Positions 17,322-27,170 of a stretch of 64,000 nucleotides of DNA are shown here, piece after piece. The notes under the pieces were generated by a model. That model saw nothing but the letters and a program-made list of their open reading frames with translations. It was not told the DNA's origin and ran no database searches. The stretch lies in the NCBI RefSeq assembly GCF_040829825.1, contig NZ_JBFOLH010000008.1. One strand, 5' to 3'. The stretch comes from Leadbetterella sp040829825. Lineage in GTDB: Bacteria; Bacteroidota; Bacteroidia; Cytophagales; Spirosomataceae. The position numbers and the translations under genes were made by a program. Within the stretch, counting starts at the first letter, position 1. Every line of letters begins with the position of its first letter.

Positions 17322-18161
17322 TCAAGAATTTGGCTTAAAACGTATTACTCCACCAGCCCTCACTTTTGTCAAAAAAGCCATTGTGATTATAGATTGCGTA
17401 CCAGGAGGCACTTCTTTGAAGTTGAATTTTATACTTGTAATAGTTACATCTTCATCATTAATTAATTGAGGAATACCTCCGACAAATTGATGAATTTGAG
17501 CAGAATTTTTAATATAACTAAGTTCCAGAGCTCTTATTACATCAATGTCCTCATCAAGCACCTTATACACAATTCTATCTGATGCTCTAATATAACCACC
17601 TATTAACAACTTAGATTCTATTTCGCCCCCCTGACCTCTGTAACTACTCATATTTGTATGTATAGCTACGTTCTTAAAGGTAAAATCGTTCATATTTTCT
17701 AATAGTACGTGTAGCCATAAAGTATCTCCTTGCCATACTGTTACGGCTTTCTGCTCACAGTCAAATATATAGCAAGGGTGCTTACTGCTAGAAACTGTAA
17801 CGAATGGCAGTGTTGTGCCGATTTTTAATGATGGTAATTTATATGAAGTTGCTGCAAGCCTCCTAATCAAACTATCCTCATCTTCAATAATTTTAGCATC
17901 AATTAAAAATTCTATTCTCTTTTTGATGTGTAATGAATCTCTATTATTCCATATATCTACCAAAAGCTGGCCTTTTAATCTATTTTTCTCTAATTCCAAA
18001 GTCGCTTCATGTTGTTTATCTATTTGAAACATAGTAAACAAAAATGCTATGGTTGCACCTACTGCAGAAAGAATTAGAGTGCTATTTTTATTAAGCCATT
18101 TTAGAACATGCTTGTAATTAGGCTTTATATCTCCCTTAAAAACTTTCATGATATGGTTCAT
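17322..18161 (-). CDS. Membrane-anchored protein of unknown function
   Basis: 279 aa. One N-terminal transmembrane segment (about residues 27-46, STLILSAVGATIAFLFTMF), then a short coiled region (KQHEATLELEKNRLKGQLL) and a beta-rich C-terminal domain without recognised motifs. Topology suggests an N-in anchor with an exposed soluble domain. Start could also be the Met at codon 5. It has low-GC codon use like the rest of the element. Confidence 0.65.
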   Translation of the reverse strand: MNHIMKVFKGDIKPNYKHVLKWLNKNSTLILSAVGATIAFLFTMFQIDKQHEATLELEKNRLKGQLLVDIWNNRDSLHIKKRIEFLIDAKIIEDEDSLIRRLAATSYKLPSLKIGTTLPFVTVSSSKHPCYIFDCEQKAVTVWQGDTLWLHVLLENMNDFTFKNVAIHTNMSSYRGQGGEIESKLLIGGYIRASDRIVYKVLDEDIDVIRALELSYIKNSAQIHQFVGGIPQLINDEDVTITSIKFNFKEVPPGTQSIITMAFLTKVRAGGVIRFKPNS

Positions 18162-18266
18162 TTTTCCGAAAGATATATTATTTCACGCTAATTCGTTAAG
18201 AATCAGACGTTTTTATAATTTTGACTTACAACAAAACTAAATTATACTGCCATATAAAAATATAAT

Positions 18267-18572
18267 ATGGCAAAATGGATACGGAAAGCGCAGGAGTGTG
18301 AAGGTACATACCTGTTTAAGGGCAAAATGCTTGTTAGTCGAGAAGTACATGAAACTATTCCTCTGGAAGAAATCTTACAAATATTCTCTGACACTCGAAA
18401 AGCCGTTACAGAATTAGGAGGACTTGATTATTTACAAGTTTTTGAAAATGAGAACGGTACCAAATTGTACTTTATTGATTCAGTAAATAAAGAAACGCTT
18501 GAATCCGGAGAGTTTGACCCTGATGACTTCAACTATAACAATTGTGTCTTGTGCTATCCGCACGAACGGTAA
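18267..18572 (+). CDS. Small acidic protein, unknown function
   Basis: 101 aa, soluble, acidic, no signal peptide. The C-terminus ends ..CVLCYPHER with a CxxC pair. No family recognised. It has its own terminator 7 bp past the stop, so it is probably a single-gene unit. Confidence 0.6.
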   Translation: MAKWIRKAQECEGTYLFKGKMLVSREVHETIPLEEILQIFSDTRKAVTELGGLDYLQVFENENGTKLYFIDSVNKETLESGEFDPDDFNYNNCVLCYPHER

Positions 18573-18578
18573 TGTTAG

Positions 18579-18602
18579 AACTGGCTTAATGCCAGTTTTT
18601 AT
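18579..18602 (+). terminator. Intrinsic terminator
   Basis: AACTGGC (18579-18585) / GCCAGTT (18591-18597) followed by a T-rich tract. Confidence 0.75.
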
Positions 18603-18732
18603 TTTTTACAATTTCCCGCAGACAAATTTCACGAAAAAAAAGAATATAATTTACTCAATATAAGCCACTTGACTTTTTGGCACATCGTGATACAACATAA
18701 GCAGATTAATGTTCAATCAAAAATCAATAACG

Positions 18733-19284
18733 ATGAAAAAAATACTGCTTATTATTCTGTCCTTTTCTGTATTTCAGTCGCTTGGGCAATCTGCTGCTGC
18801 CAATTTGCAAAGGTACTGCTATGTAGAACACTTAGAGGATGGTACTGGCTCATCTGCCTCATACATTGTAAAACACTCTAAGGGAATTAGAGTAGACCAG
18901 TTTGCATCTTATACTTTTCAAAATGATGACTATTCATACCACAAAAAGTATATCCCTTCTTTATATGCAGAGGGAGGACACTTCCCCTTGGAGAATATGG
19001 CAAACAATCTCTGGTCACTTATTTCAAGACAGTTGAATGGAGAAGCCGGTGCCTTGCCCGTTAGTCCAAAACTTCAGATGACTGATAGTTTTGGTAACCT
19101 CCAGGCGGTGGTAAGTCCGGTAAGTATCTTTCCTACGTATGATGAATACGGAAATAAAAGTTTGATTATGGCTTATTTCGACTTCCGCAAACAAAAGTGG
19201 TTTATCTCAAATACTCCCATACAATGGGTATACGAACTCGGAATGATGTATAAGCACACCAAAGTTTTCAGCCGGAGAGCGTAA
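18733..19284 (+). CDS. Exported protein of unknown function
   Basis: 183 aa from the ATG at 18733, chosen because it begins a clean signal peptide (MKKILLIILSFSVFQSLGQ). The mature part is beta-rich without known motifs. Exported to the periplasm or outer membrane. It faces the SH3-like lipoprotein gene across a shared terminator. Confidence 0.65.
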   Translation: MKKILLIILSFSVFQSLGQSAAANLQRYCYVEHLEDGTGSSASYIVKHSKGIRVDQFASYTFQNDDYSYHKKYIPSLYAEGGHFPLENMANNLWSLISRQLNGEAGALPVSPKLQMTDSFGNLQAVVSPVSIFPTYDEYGNKSLIMAYFDFRKQKWFISNTPIQWVYELGMMYKHTKVFSRRA

Positions 19285-19290
19285 GTTCTT

Positions 19291-19321
19291 GCCCCTTAAC
19301 AATTTAGTTAAGGGGCTTTTT
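19291..19321. terminator. Terminator between convergent genes
   Basis: GCCCCTTAAC (19291-19300) / GTTAAGGGGC (19307-19316) followed by TTTTTA; it overlaps the stop of the minus-strand lipoprotein gene. Confidence 0.8.
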
Positions 19322-20312
19322 ATAGTCGTATGTTAACATTCGTATCCTCACAGGTCTTTATTCTAAACTGACCGCCTATGCTATAGGGGATTGCATTTCT
19401 ATTATAGTTAGCCGCGTACTCATAAATGTCAGACTTCAAATTATACAATTCTTTAGATTCTCCCGGAGCCAATGACAAATGTTTCTCTGGACGAATATAG
19501 CCGGGTAATCCCACCCAGTCGCTTGGCACATATGCAGAAACAACAACAACTGCCATTCTCATGTTAGTTTTATTATGAATCTTTGCATTACCTGTTCTAG
19601 CCTCCGCGCAATCATATTCATCGGTACGAGTATATTCCTTGATAGGAGAATCATTAAAAGGTTGTATTACACTACCTCCTATTCCACCTTCTACCTCTCT
19701 AAGAGGGCTAATGGCTGACGCAGCTACAAAACCTCTTACCTCTTTGCCATCTTTAGTATGCTTAACTATATGCCACTGTTCACCTTTCTCGAGCATAACA
19801 ACCATTCCTCCCTTTTCTACATTAGAAACAACTGAGGCATTCGAAGCAGGATAGGACCTGACACCAATATATCTGTGAGCGAAATATACATCCGAAGGGA
19901 TATCTATAGATTCCCCTGTTTCTAAACTGATGATTTTGCCATTTTTTATCTCCAGTTCAGCAAGCGAAACATTACTTTGTACTTCATACAATACAGGTCT
20001 CTTGCCTGGCACTTGACGGATAGACAGTTGTCCAAGCATCATATTTAATGCTTCTGGGTCTGTAACTACTATTTCTTGACCGCTTGCATCTAAAGCCATA
20101 GCTGTCAATCCTCCTACTAAAATATTACTACTTGTACCCCTTGCTGCAGCCCCTCTGGCTATACGAGCAGTACTAGAAATAAAAGACCTTGCCGTAGTTT
20201 GCACTACTACTCTACCTACTGATACGCGAAGCAGCCCTGCTACGCAGCTACTCAATAAAATGCTAACTGATAAAAACAGGCAATACCTAAAAAGAGTATT
20301 CAATTTAATCAT
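19320..20312 (-). CDS. Lipoprotein with bacterial SH3-like domain
   Basis: 330 aa from the ATG at 20312, which starts directly before a lipoprotein signal (SVSILLSSC lipobox). The middle region (about residues 165-215) reads as an SH3_3-like domain: YIGVRSYPASNASVVSNVEKGGMVVML...WHIVKHTKDGKEVRGFVAASAI. Such domains bind cell wall or cell-surface ligands. The C-terminal part (DEYDCAEARTGNAKIHNKT...) is unassigned. Last of the minus-strand series HNH - KAP ATPase - HQxxH - lipoprotein, but 150 bp separate it from its upstream neighbour. Confidence 0.65.
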   Translation of the reverse strand: MIKLNTLFRYCLFLSVSILLSSCVAGLLRVSVGRVVVQTTARSFISSTARIARGAAARGTSSNILVGGLTAMALDASGQEIVVTDPEALNMMLGQLSIRQVPGKRPVLYEVQSNVSLAELEIKNGKIISLETGESIDIPSDVYFAHRYIGVRSYPASNASVVSNVEKGGMVVMLEKGEQWHIVKHTKDGKEVRGFVAASAISPLREVEGGIGGSVIQPFNDSPIKEYTRTDEYDCAEARTGNAKIHNKTNMRMAVVVVSAYVPSDWVGLPGYIRPEKHLSLAPGESKELYNLKSDIYEYAANYNRNAIPYSIGGQFRIKTCEDTNVNIRL

Positions 20313-20462
20313 AATGGTAAAAATTAAGGTCAATAGTTACGTTTAATCAAATGATACTGTGAATCTTAATCTAAAGTTAGAAATTTTCTTTAGTCAATGC
20401 AAAAGTAATTTGATTACACATCATCTTGGATGAGTAAAAAAGCTTTAAACAGCGTAGAACAA

Positions 20463-21242
20463 TTAGCTTTTTTCTTCTTTTACACAAAAAAGCTTTATCA
20501 CTTCATTAAATGAATCTTGCAACTCTGTTGGTAAAACATCTTTCCACTGATAGAGAAAATGTTCCAATGTGGTTTCATCAGAAACGGTAACCTGATTCAA
20601 ATACTGCACCGCAGTCCAAAGACTTGTTTGATTGATGAACAAAGGAAAAAGGTGAGCTGCAACTATTACGTTCTTATGCCGTAAGTACCTGCTTTTAGAG
20701 AGTTCTGGAAGGTTATCACCTATCCACTTACTAAAGGGCTTCTGAGAGTCAAATTCTTGCAATGGGAATGTGTTATCAGCATACTCCTTTAGAGATTGAG
20801 CAAACTCTTGTGTTTCATCATTCGGAGGGAATATTTGCCATCCTATATTCATTTCATGAATGACAAACCATGATGCCAGCTCACAGAGACATTCTTCTAC
20901 CCATGCAAATGGATGCTGTTTGTTATAACTGTCTGAATCTATTATTAAGTGACATAACTGGTGTGCTAGTTCATAAACATACAGGCTCCAATTCCTATCT
21001 TTTGCAGTTAGGTATATGAATGCAAATGCTTTTGTATTGAATATGTCCGGGAAGTCTGTAGGAGGTGTTTTTGAAAAAGAGCTTGTAATATGGACTTGCT
21101 TACTTGGTATTTTGGCTCTGTCTAAATGAACATAGAATTCTGAGAGGATACCGTCCAAAATTGCAACAATATCCGAAGCACCTGCACTTCCCCACAAATT
21201 AGATTGAACTTTGAAATTACTGTGAGATTGCACAGTTTGCAT
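20463..21242 (-). CDS. Metalloprotease-like protein with HQLCH in place of HExxH
   Basis: 259 aa. ELAHQLCHLI (residues 91-100) sits in a helix typical of HExxH zinc peptidases and is followed by WVEECLCELASWF, like the ExxxD/ELAA third-ligand helix of IrrE/ImmA-type proteins. The catalytic Glu is Gln95. Both His ligands and a downstream Glu remain, so metal may still bind, but ordinary peptidase catalysis is unlikely. It lies 46 bp downstream of the KAP ATPase and is probably co-transcribed with it. Assignment is inference from the motif. Confidence 0.5.
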   Translation of the reverse strand: MQTVQSHSNFKVQSNLWGSAGASDIVAILDGILSEFYVHLDRAKIPSKQVHITSSFSKTPPTDFPDIFNTKAFAFIYLTAKDRNWSLYVYELAHQLCHLIIDSDSYNKQHPFAWVEECLCELASWFVIHEMNIGWQIFPPNDETQEFAQSLKEYADNTFPLQEFDSQKPFSKWIGDNLPELSKSRYLRHKNVIVAAHLFPLFINQTSLWTAVQYLNQVTVSDETTLEHFLYQWKDVLPTELQDSFNEVIKLFCVKEEKS

Positions 21243-21288
21243 AAAATACTAATTCTTTAGCGTTAAGTAGTGAAATAAAATCCGTAGG

Positions 21289-23256
21289 CTACTCGTCAAT
21301 AACCTCTTCTGTATCCAAATAGGCATTTGCTGCCGCAGATAATTTTTCCTCTGCTTTTTCTATTACAGGTATCGCCTCTTCAATAATCTTATTTGTAAAC
21401 GTTTTCTGAGAAAAGTCTCTTTCTGAAATGCCTTTCTTTAAATTCTCTAAAAACAGCAACTCTTCAACTAAACCGGTTATATCACTTGATTTCAAATACC
21501 TATCTGAAACAAATGCTTTGAGTTCTTTAGCCTCTTTAGGGGTTAGGCTCAACATTTTAGACTTTACCTTTTCCGTTTCCAGAAGTTGTAACTCTGCACG
21601 ACTTGGGGTATCTATTATACGGTCTATAGATAACTCATCTACGAAAGACAAAAAATCACTATCAAATAACTGTTTGAATTCACTCACTCTTTCTTTCTCT
21701 TTTTCTAAATCTATTGCACGCAATTTTTCATTTATATATTCAATAACAGGTTTATGTTCAGCTCTATCAAAACTACCTAATACTGTATTTATGTGATATT
21801 TATTATAATTAGAAAACTTTATTCTTTCAAAGAAGATATCTAACCCCTTTTTTGCACGTGTAACTATATCAACATCATTAACTCCAATAATATCCTTAAA
21901 AATAGTAAAATACAGTGTAGCGTTTAGGTATGATGGAATATCTTCTAAAACCCCTTCTTCATAATATTTTAGTAATTCATTAAGATTTGTCTTTAATTCA
22001 GTATCGCCAAACTCCCATATATCCCTCATCAATGAAGAAAGAATTTCATGCGCTGGATTTATCTGACCCTCAGAAATTTTAAAACTCTCCTCTAAGTTCT
22101 TATTAAAGACTTCTTTGTTAATTGTCTTTCCAGCAGTAATTAAAGAGTATAATTCATCATAATATATATATTGCTCAGAAAATCTCTTGTAATACTTATC
22201 TCTAAAACCATTAGAAAATGTCATATCAACTTCTTCATGAGCATTTTCCGAAATATCTTTTATCTCTGTAGCTATCCCCTGACTGAAATCAAAGTCTATA
22301 ACCTCTGAAGTGGGAGTATCCAACCCCTGCTTATCTTCATAAGAAATATTCTTAGGTTTTCTAAACTCTATGGAAATAGATAAAATAAAAATCCAAATAT
22401 TCTTTAGCTGTTTTCCTTGTAATTCTGTAACTTCTCCACCAGTGATAAGTATTTCAAAAACTATCCTAAAATGGTCAAGTGCAAATTTTAGTGTTCTAAT
22501 ATTTGATAAACTTTCTTTTAAGTCTTTACCTGTCTTTTTGCCGGGATGATTATTAACTGTAAGCGTTTCTAGTAAAAAAATCTTATTTTTATCCAAATAG
22601 CGGCTAAAGTCATTTTGGGGATATTCTTTTATTATTTCGTTGAGGATTTCACTAAGGTCTGGTGAAAAATGGATAGTTCGCTCAATAGTTTTTTCTTTGT
22701 ACTCTATTGCTATCCCTATTTTAGTTTCATTAGTCACTACTAGCACCTTACACCCCTTATTCTCAACTAAGTCATTTATTAACCCCAAAAAATCATCTGG
22801 TTTAATCTTCTCACTCATTCTCTCAAAATCATCGAAGCATATAAGCAACTTATTAGAAGGCAAAAATCTAAATAAATTTTCTTCCGCTCCTGCAATCAAT
22901 TTATTTATATCAACATATTTCTTAAAAAGAGGAATAGCTTCAGCAATGTTTTTACCCACCTTAACCCACGAGGCTGTATTAAATTTCACATTCCCTCCTA
23001 TTGTATTTGCATACTCAAAGAACACTTTTCGTGCGATACCACTCTTATCTGTTTCCCCATATAAAGAAACCATAATAGGCAGAAAATCAGTTTTACTTTT
23101 AATTAAGGGAAACACATATTTTTTCAAATGGTATGTCTTACCACTTCCCCAATTACCGGTAACTAACAGAGCTCCGGATGTTCTCATATTGAGATAATTT
23201 ATAACTGGCTCTTCTATAGGGCTTTTGATTTTAGTCGAATCTTCTGTTACACTCAT
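21289..23256 (-). CDS. KAP-family P-loop NTPase
   Basis: 655 aa. Walker A GNWGSGKT (34-41) and Walker B-type LLICFDDFERM (Asp142, Asp143), both in the style of the KAP NTPase family, followed by a long helical C-terminal region. Unlike classical KAP proteins, no transmembrane helices are inserted in the P-loop domain. STAND/KAP-type ATPases often act as sensors in phage defence, so with the flanking HNH nuclease and HQxxH protein this could be a defence module (inference). Spacing to neighbours is 49 and 46 bp on the same strand, consistent with an operon. Confidence 0.75.
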   Translation of the reverse strand: MSVTEDSTKIKSPIEEPVINYLNMRTSGALLVTGNWGSGKTYHLKKYVFPLIKSKTDFLPIMVSLYGETDKSGIARKVFFEYANTIGGNVKFNTASWVKVGKNIAEAIPLFKKYVDINKLIAGAEENLFRFLPSNKLLICFDDFERMSEKIKPDDFLGLINDLVENKGCKVLVVTNETKIGIAIEYKEKTIERTIHFSPDLSEILNEIIKEYPQNDFSRYLDKNKIFLLETLTVNNHPGKKTGKDLKESLSNIRTLKFALDHFRIVFEILITGGEVTELQGKQLKNIWIFILSISIEFRKPKNISYEDKQGLDTPTSEVIDFDFSQGIATEIKDISENAHEEVDMTFSNGFRDKYYKRFSEQYIYYDELYSLITAGKTINKEVFNKNLEESFKISEGQINPAHEILSSLMRDIWEFGDTELKTNLNELLKYYEEGVLEDIPSYLNATLYFTIFKDIIGVNDVDIVTRAKKGLDIFFERIKFSNYNKYHINTVLGSFDRAEHKPVIEYINEKLRAIDLEKEKERVSEFKQLFDSDFLSFVDELSIDRIIDTPSRAELQLLETEKVKSKMLSLTPKEAKELKAFVSDRYLKSSDITGLVEELLFLENLKKGISERDFSQKTFTNKIIEEAIPVIEKAEEKLSAAANAYLDTEEVIDE

Positions 23257-23305
23257 ATCTTGTCTTGTTTAGGCTGAAAAATCTCATGTGTGAGTTATTT
23301 TTAGA

Positions 23306-24190
23306 TTATTCTATCTTATCCCGCTTACCTCCGTTACATCTATTACAAAGGGTTCTAAGATTTTCCAGAGTAGTTTTACCACCATTTGACCAAGGGATTA
23401 TATGGTCTATTTCAAGCGTAATATTGTGATATTTTGGGATAGAACCACAAATTACACAACTAAATTTATCCCGCTTCAAAATGTCATACCTAAGCCCAAG
23501 AGGGATATCCCTTCTATCCTCTGCTTTTATTCCTTTTTTATCATTGCACTTTAATGATTCCTGTATTTCTTCTGATACAGCTATACTTGTATTTTGTACT
23601 TCCTCTATGTCCGAATTAACCTTCTGAACAAATGCAATAAGTGCGTTTTTCCAAGACTTCCAACGAATAACATATGATTTAGGCCCAACCACAGAGGGTT
23701 TAGTTTTCATCTCTGAAAAAGTTGGTTGTCTTCCATAATATGTCCAAACATTTAAAAGATTCTCAAATCGCTCTTGGTCTGTATATTTTCGACTTGATAA
23801 AGGGATTTCTAACCCCGCTTGCTTCATGAGAATATTAAAGCTATTTCTCCCCTTAAAAACAAAACGGGTCATCTCACTATTTGCCTCAAAATCATTTCTC
23901 GTAAAAGACTTTGATTTTAGTTTTTTAGAAACCTCTTTCAGTTCTTGAATAATCTCTTCAGGCGAAATCTTCCTATTATCAGTGTGAATGTATTCCTCCT
24001 TTATGCCTGCTTTTTTAAGTGCACTAAGCCAGCCTCCAAACCTCCTTCTAATCGTTGATGAGTGGTATTTTGAAACCTCATCAAACTTATTTACAGACAA
24101 CGGAGGTTCAACGAGTTGGACAACCCTTTTAATTTCTGCCAGCATTGCTTCATCACTGTAGTCTGTAGGTTTGCTGAGTTCAAATTTCAT
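23306..24190 (-). CDS. HNH endonuclease with homing-endonuclease-associated repeats
   Basis: 294 aa. The N-terminal two thirds contain repeats of the HNH-associated DNA-binding type (FGGWLSALKKAG at about 50-63; later SYVIRWKSWKNALIAF). The C-terminus is a complete HNH domain: RYDILKRDKFSCVICG, then EIDHIIPWSNGG, then NLRTLCNRCNGGK, with two zinc CxxC pairs. It cleaves DNA. First gene of the minus-strand HNH-KAP-HQxxH series. It could be a free-standing homing endonuclease or the effector of a defence module. Confidence 0.82.
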   Translation of the reverse strand: MKFELSKPTDYSDEAMLAEIKRVVQLVEPPLSVNKFDEVSKYHSSTIRRRFGGWLSALKKAGIKEEYIHTDNRKISPEEIIQELKEVSKKLKSKSFTRNDFEANSEMTRFVFKGRNSFNILMKQAGLEIPLSSRKYTDQERFENLLNVWTYYGRQPTFSEMKTKPSVVGPKSYVIRWKSWKNALIAFVQKVNSDIEEVQNTSIAVSEEIQESLKCNDKKGIKAEDRRDIPLGLRYDILKRDKFSCVICGSIPKYHNITLEIDHIIPWSNGGKTTLENLRTLCNRCNGGKRDKIE

Positions 24191-24287
24191 AAGAGTAAGA
24201 AGAAGTAAATTCTCTTTATACCAAAATTAAAATAGTATTGTTACACCCGTAGTTTAACACCTTAAAGAAAAACAGTCTCTCCAAAAA

Positions 24288-24434
24288 CTAAGATACCACT
24301 TTTCTCTTTTTTATGTATCGGGAATTTATTGCCGGTTCATTTTGATTACTCTTTTTAATTGGTTCCTCAATATAATCGCTTGGTGGATTTTTTAAAATTT
24401 GTGAAAACTCTCCACTTGTTATCTTCCTTCTCAT
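24288..24434 (-). CDS. Possible small basic protein (48 aa)
   Basis: An ATG at 24434 opens MRRKITSGEFSQIL..., which stays open for 49 codons to TAG at 24288, in the 405-bp space between the HNH gene and the divergent 265-aa gene. The composition (Lys/Arg and Asn rich, no low complexity) is protein-like, but there is no terminator or homology to support it. The rest of 24191-24595 appears to be promoter DNA only. Confidence 0.3.
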   Translation of the reverse strand: MRRKITSGEFSQILKNPPSDYIEEPIKKSNQNEPAINSRYIKKRKVVS

Positions 24435-24595
24435 GCTAGTAGAAGTATTTAGGGTTAAGTAAATTTATGTTACTATTCTGAGCTAACCACGTTCTTATGA
24501 TTCAAATAATAGTTACAATTTTGATATATTGTAGATAAATACCTAACTTTTCATCAGTAATTATTAAAGAATAAGCAACTAATTATAAATATCTT

Positions 24596-25393
24596 ATGAA
24601 ATCAAATACTCAGCAAAATATTGAAAGTGAAATTACTGCCCTGTACGCCACAGTAAATATGATTAATGGTATGGTCAGTAATAGCATTTTAGAAATTCCA
24701 TATGCAGATAAGGATGTTGTCGTTCGGCCACATGCTGAAGTCCATCAAAAGTTTTTCAATATATTACTAGTCGAGCTTTTATCTGGTCCCCAAAGACCAG
24801 TTTTAGGGTTAAATCAACTAAAAGACGAGGATAAAGACCTCGGTTATCTTGCTTATATTCGTGAGGTTTACCACGCTCCACAAATTTATAATATTAATGG
24901 TCAAAAACAGCTACAAAAAGCCACTGAGGCTTTTATTTCATGGCTAAATGGAATCAGTGTTGTCGATAATGTTTGGCTTCCTTCTATAGATACAGAGCTA
25001 ACCTTGGAAATTCGTAGAATTTCCTTTATCAAAATCTGTGGTGATATTTCCAAACATGGGTTTATACGGTTAGATAGAAGAATTAGGGACTTAATAGCCA
25101 TTTTGGCTAACCATTCTATTACCATATCAGAAGAACAAGCATATTTAATGCTTCCGGAATTCTATGAATGGTTTCATGATGACATCTTTAATTATCACAT
25201 AAGCAACATTACTGAGTTTTTAAACAACATCACCTGGGCAATTTATGAATACATTGAACCTATACGTGACGGTTCTTTCACTTTGGATGAAAATGCAAAC
25301 CTGTTAATTATGAATATGTTTGGAGAACTGAAGAGATTTGAACCTCATATTCCTAAATTTACAACTACTCGCTTCCTTAAAATGCGATACTAA
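24596..25393 (+). CDS. Protein of unknown function
   Basis: 265 aa, soluble, helical. It begins MKSNTQQNIESEITALYATVNMINGM; no signal peptide, no membrane span and no motif I recognise. It converges on the second serine recombinase with only 4 bp between stop codons, so the pair may belong to one nested unit. Function not assigned. Confidence 0.6.
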   Translation: MKSNTQQNIESEITALYATVNMINGMVSNSILEIPYADKDVVVRPHAEVHQKFFNILLVELLSGPQRPVLGLNQLKDEDKDLGYLAYIREVYHAPQIYNINGQKQLQKATEAFISWLNGISVVDNVWLPSIDTELTLEIRRISFIKICGDISKHGFIRLDRRIRDLIAILANHSITISEEQAYLMLPEFYEWFHDDIFNYHISNITEFLNNITWAIYEYIEPIRDGSFTLDENANLLIMNMFGELKRFEPHIPKFTTTRFLKMRY

Positions 25394-25397
25394 GAAC

Positions 25398-27170
25398 CTA
25401 TTTCATAAAGTCATCTTTGTTTTTGTTATTTAGTAAGTTTTCTATGTTATTAATAGCGGCTGTGATATCATTTTCGTTATTAATCAATTCAGGAATCCAA
25501 TCTTCCTGAGAGCATGATAGGACGACTCGCCTTTTTAAGCACTCAAATTCTGATTTGAGCTTAATTTTCAAGGCATTTCCGGAAAAAGAAAGTTCGGAAA
25601 ACAGATTTCTGACAATCTCCTCTTTTTGCTCGGTTTTTACAAATCCGTAAAGCTCTGTAAGGCTTTTTAGGAGTTCGGAAAGTTTTTTGACTTGGTTCAG
25701 ATTTTCAATCTGTTCAGCCTCTGAAAGCACTCTTTTTGTCTGAAGAGAGAGCAGTTCGTCTTTCAGTCGAGCAACTTCTTCAATGAAAGATTCCGGAGAA
25801 TATACACCACCTTTCAAAAGAGCAAGCTTGTTGCTTTCTAAATATGAAAGGTCTTCCTGAATCTTTCGTTTCTTTCGGTCTAATTGGTCAGTTTCCTTTT
25901 GCTGCTTCTCTTTTGGTTTGGTCAGAGTGCTGTCAACTTGGATATCAATTCTTTTGATTTCTGTTTCAGTGAAATAGAGGGTTTGTAGCTTTTCTTGTAT
26001 TTTCTCTAGCATAAAAGGTAAATTAAAACTCCTAAATGTGTTTAGGCAGCTAGAATCGCATTTTGAGCGATAATATACAGTACCCTTCTTAAGATAAGGG
26101 GTATACACTCTTCTACATTCAGAACATCGAATTACACCCCGAAACGGATAATCGAGTTTTTGGGTGTAGTGTATGCTTGTTTTCTTTGTGGTCAGTTGCT
26201 CTTGAACTTTCTCAAATAATTTCTCCGATATTAGGGGTTTGTGACTAATACTCTGAATATATTCTCCTTGTGAATTGAGTATCTTTCCAATATAAAAAGG
26301 ATTAGATAAAATTCTTCCTACATGACTTTTTTGAAGTGGACTGGAAACCATAGGCATGTCCTTGGGGTCTACAGTCTCATCTAATATTTCAGCCCTTGTC
26401 CTTTTTTTGCGAGTAGGTATCGTTGTGAGTGCTTGGTCAGCCGCATAGCGAGCAATATCTGCTATGCTCCATGTACCGGTAGCATATAGCTCAAACATTC
26501 TTTTAATGACGGGTGCGCGAACTGGGTCAAATGGTTTATTATCCATAGTACCTGTATTTAAATACCCTATTGGTGCAAGAAAGGTACATATACCTTTATC
26601 TCTATTATTCCACGTTGCCAACTTCACCTTTTCGCTTGTTACCCTCGAATGATGCTGAGAGAACATACCATCTATATCCATGTGTAATGCTCCGGAACTG
26701 GAGTTATCATACGTAGCATAGACAAAACGGAAATCAACACCTTTGTTCATCAGTTTGCGAATGATGGTATCATCACCTTTATTACGACTGATTCTATCCC
26801 AACAAAGACAAATAACTCCTTTGATTAATCCTTGGCTGGCAAACCGTAAAACCTTTTGAAATTTGGGTCTATCAATCCGATACTGCACTACACCATCATC
26901 ACTCACAATCACATCAAAATCTTCCTTAAACCCGGAGTGCTTTTCTGAGATAATTCCATTGGTGCAAAAGCCAGTAATCGTTAAAGGAGCTATTGCTAAA
27001 TATTCGCGAGTAGCATACCGTACATTTTCTGCTATCTGATATTCAATTGAATTCTTTTGGTTTTCCGCTTCATCTGTACTTTTCCGGTTATAAATTAAAT
27101 AGGCATTTCGATATTGTCCGGAAGAGATTTTCGCAAGTATCTCTTTTTCAATTTTATTCTTCTCTTTCAT
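25398..27170 (-). CDS. Second large serine recombinase
   Basis: 590 aa. Resolvase domain with catalytic Ser31 in YNRKSTDE and the conserved ICLCWDRISRN block, a recombinase domain (about 200-330), a zinc ribbon (CSEC...CDSSC) and a long coiled coil (about 410-500). Its sequence style (ISEKHSGFKED, SGALHMDIDGMF) resembles recombinases I associate with Patescibacteria-type genomes rather than the integrase near attL (recollection; needs a search). It sits mid-element, preceded by an overlapping 93-aa gene, and may be the integrase of an older nested element, a resolvase or an inversion enzyme. Confidence 0.9.
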   Translation of the reverse strand: MKEKNKIEKEILAKISSGQYRNAYLIYNRKSTDEAENQKNSIEYQIAENVRYATREYLAIAPLTITGFCTNGIISEKHSGFKEDFDVIVSDDGVVQYRIDRPKFQKVLRFASQGLIKGVICLCWDRISRNKGDDTIIRKLMNKGVDFRFVYATYDNSSSGALHMDIDGMFSQHHSRVTSEKVKLATWNNRDKGICTFLAPIGYLNTGTMDNKPFDPVRAPVIKRMFELYATGTWSIADIARYAADQALTTIPTRKKRTRAEILDETVDPKDMPMVSSPLQKSHVGRILSNPFYIGKILNSQGEYIQSISHKPLISEKLFEKVQEQLTTKKTSIHYTQKLDYPFRGVIRCSECRRVYTPYLKKGTVYYRSKCDSSCLNTFRSFNLPFMLEKIQEKLQTLYFTETEIKRIDIQVDSTLTKPKEKQQKETDQLDRKKRKIQEDLSYLESNKLALLKGGVYSPESFIEEVARLKDELLSLQTKRVLSEAEQIENLNQVKKLSELLKSLTELYGFVKTEQKEEIVRNLFSELSFSGNALKIKLKSEFECLKRRVVLSCSQEDWIPELINNENDITAAINNIENLLNNKNKDDFMK

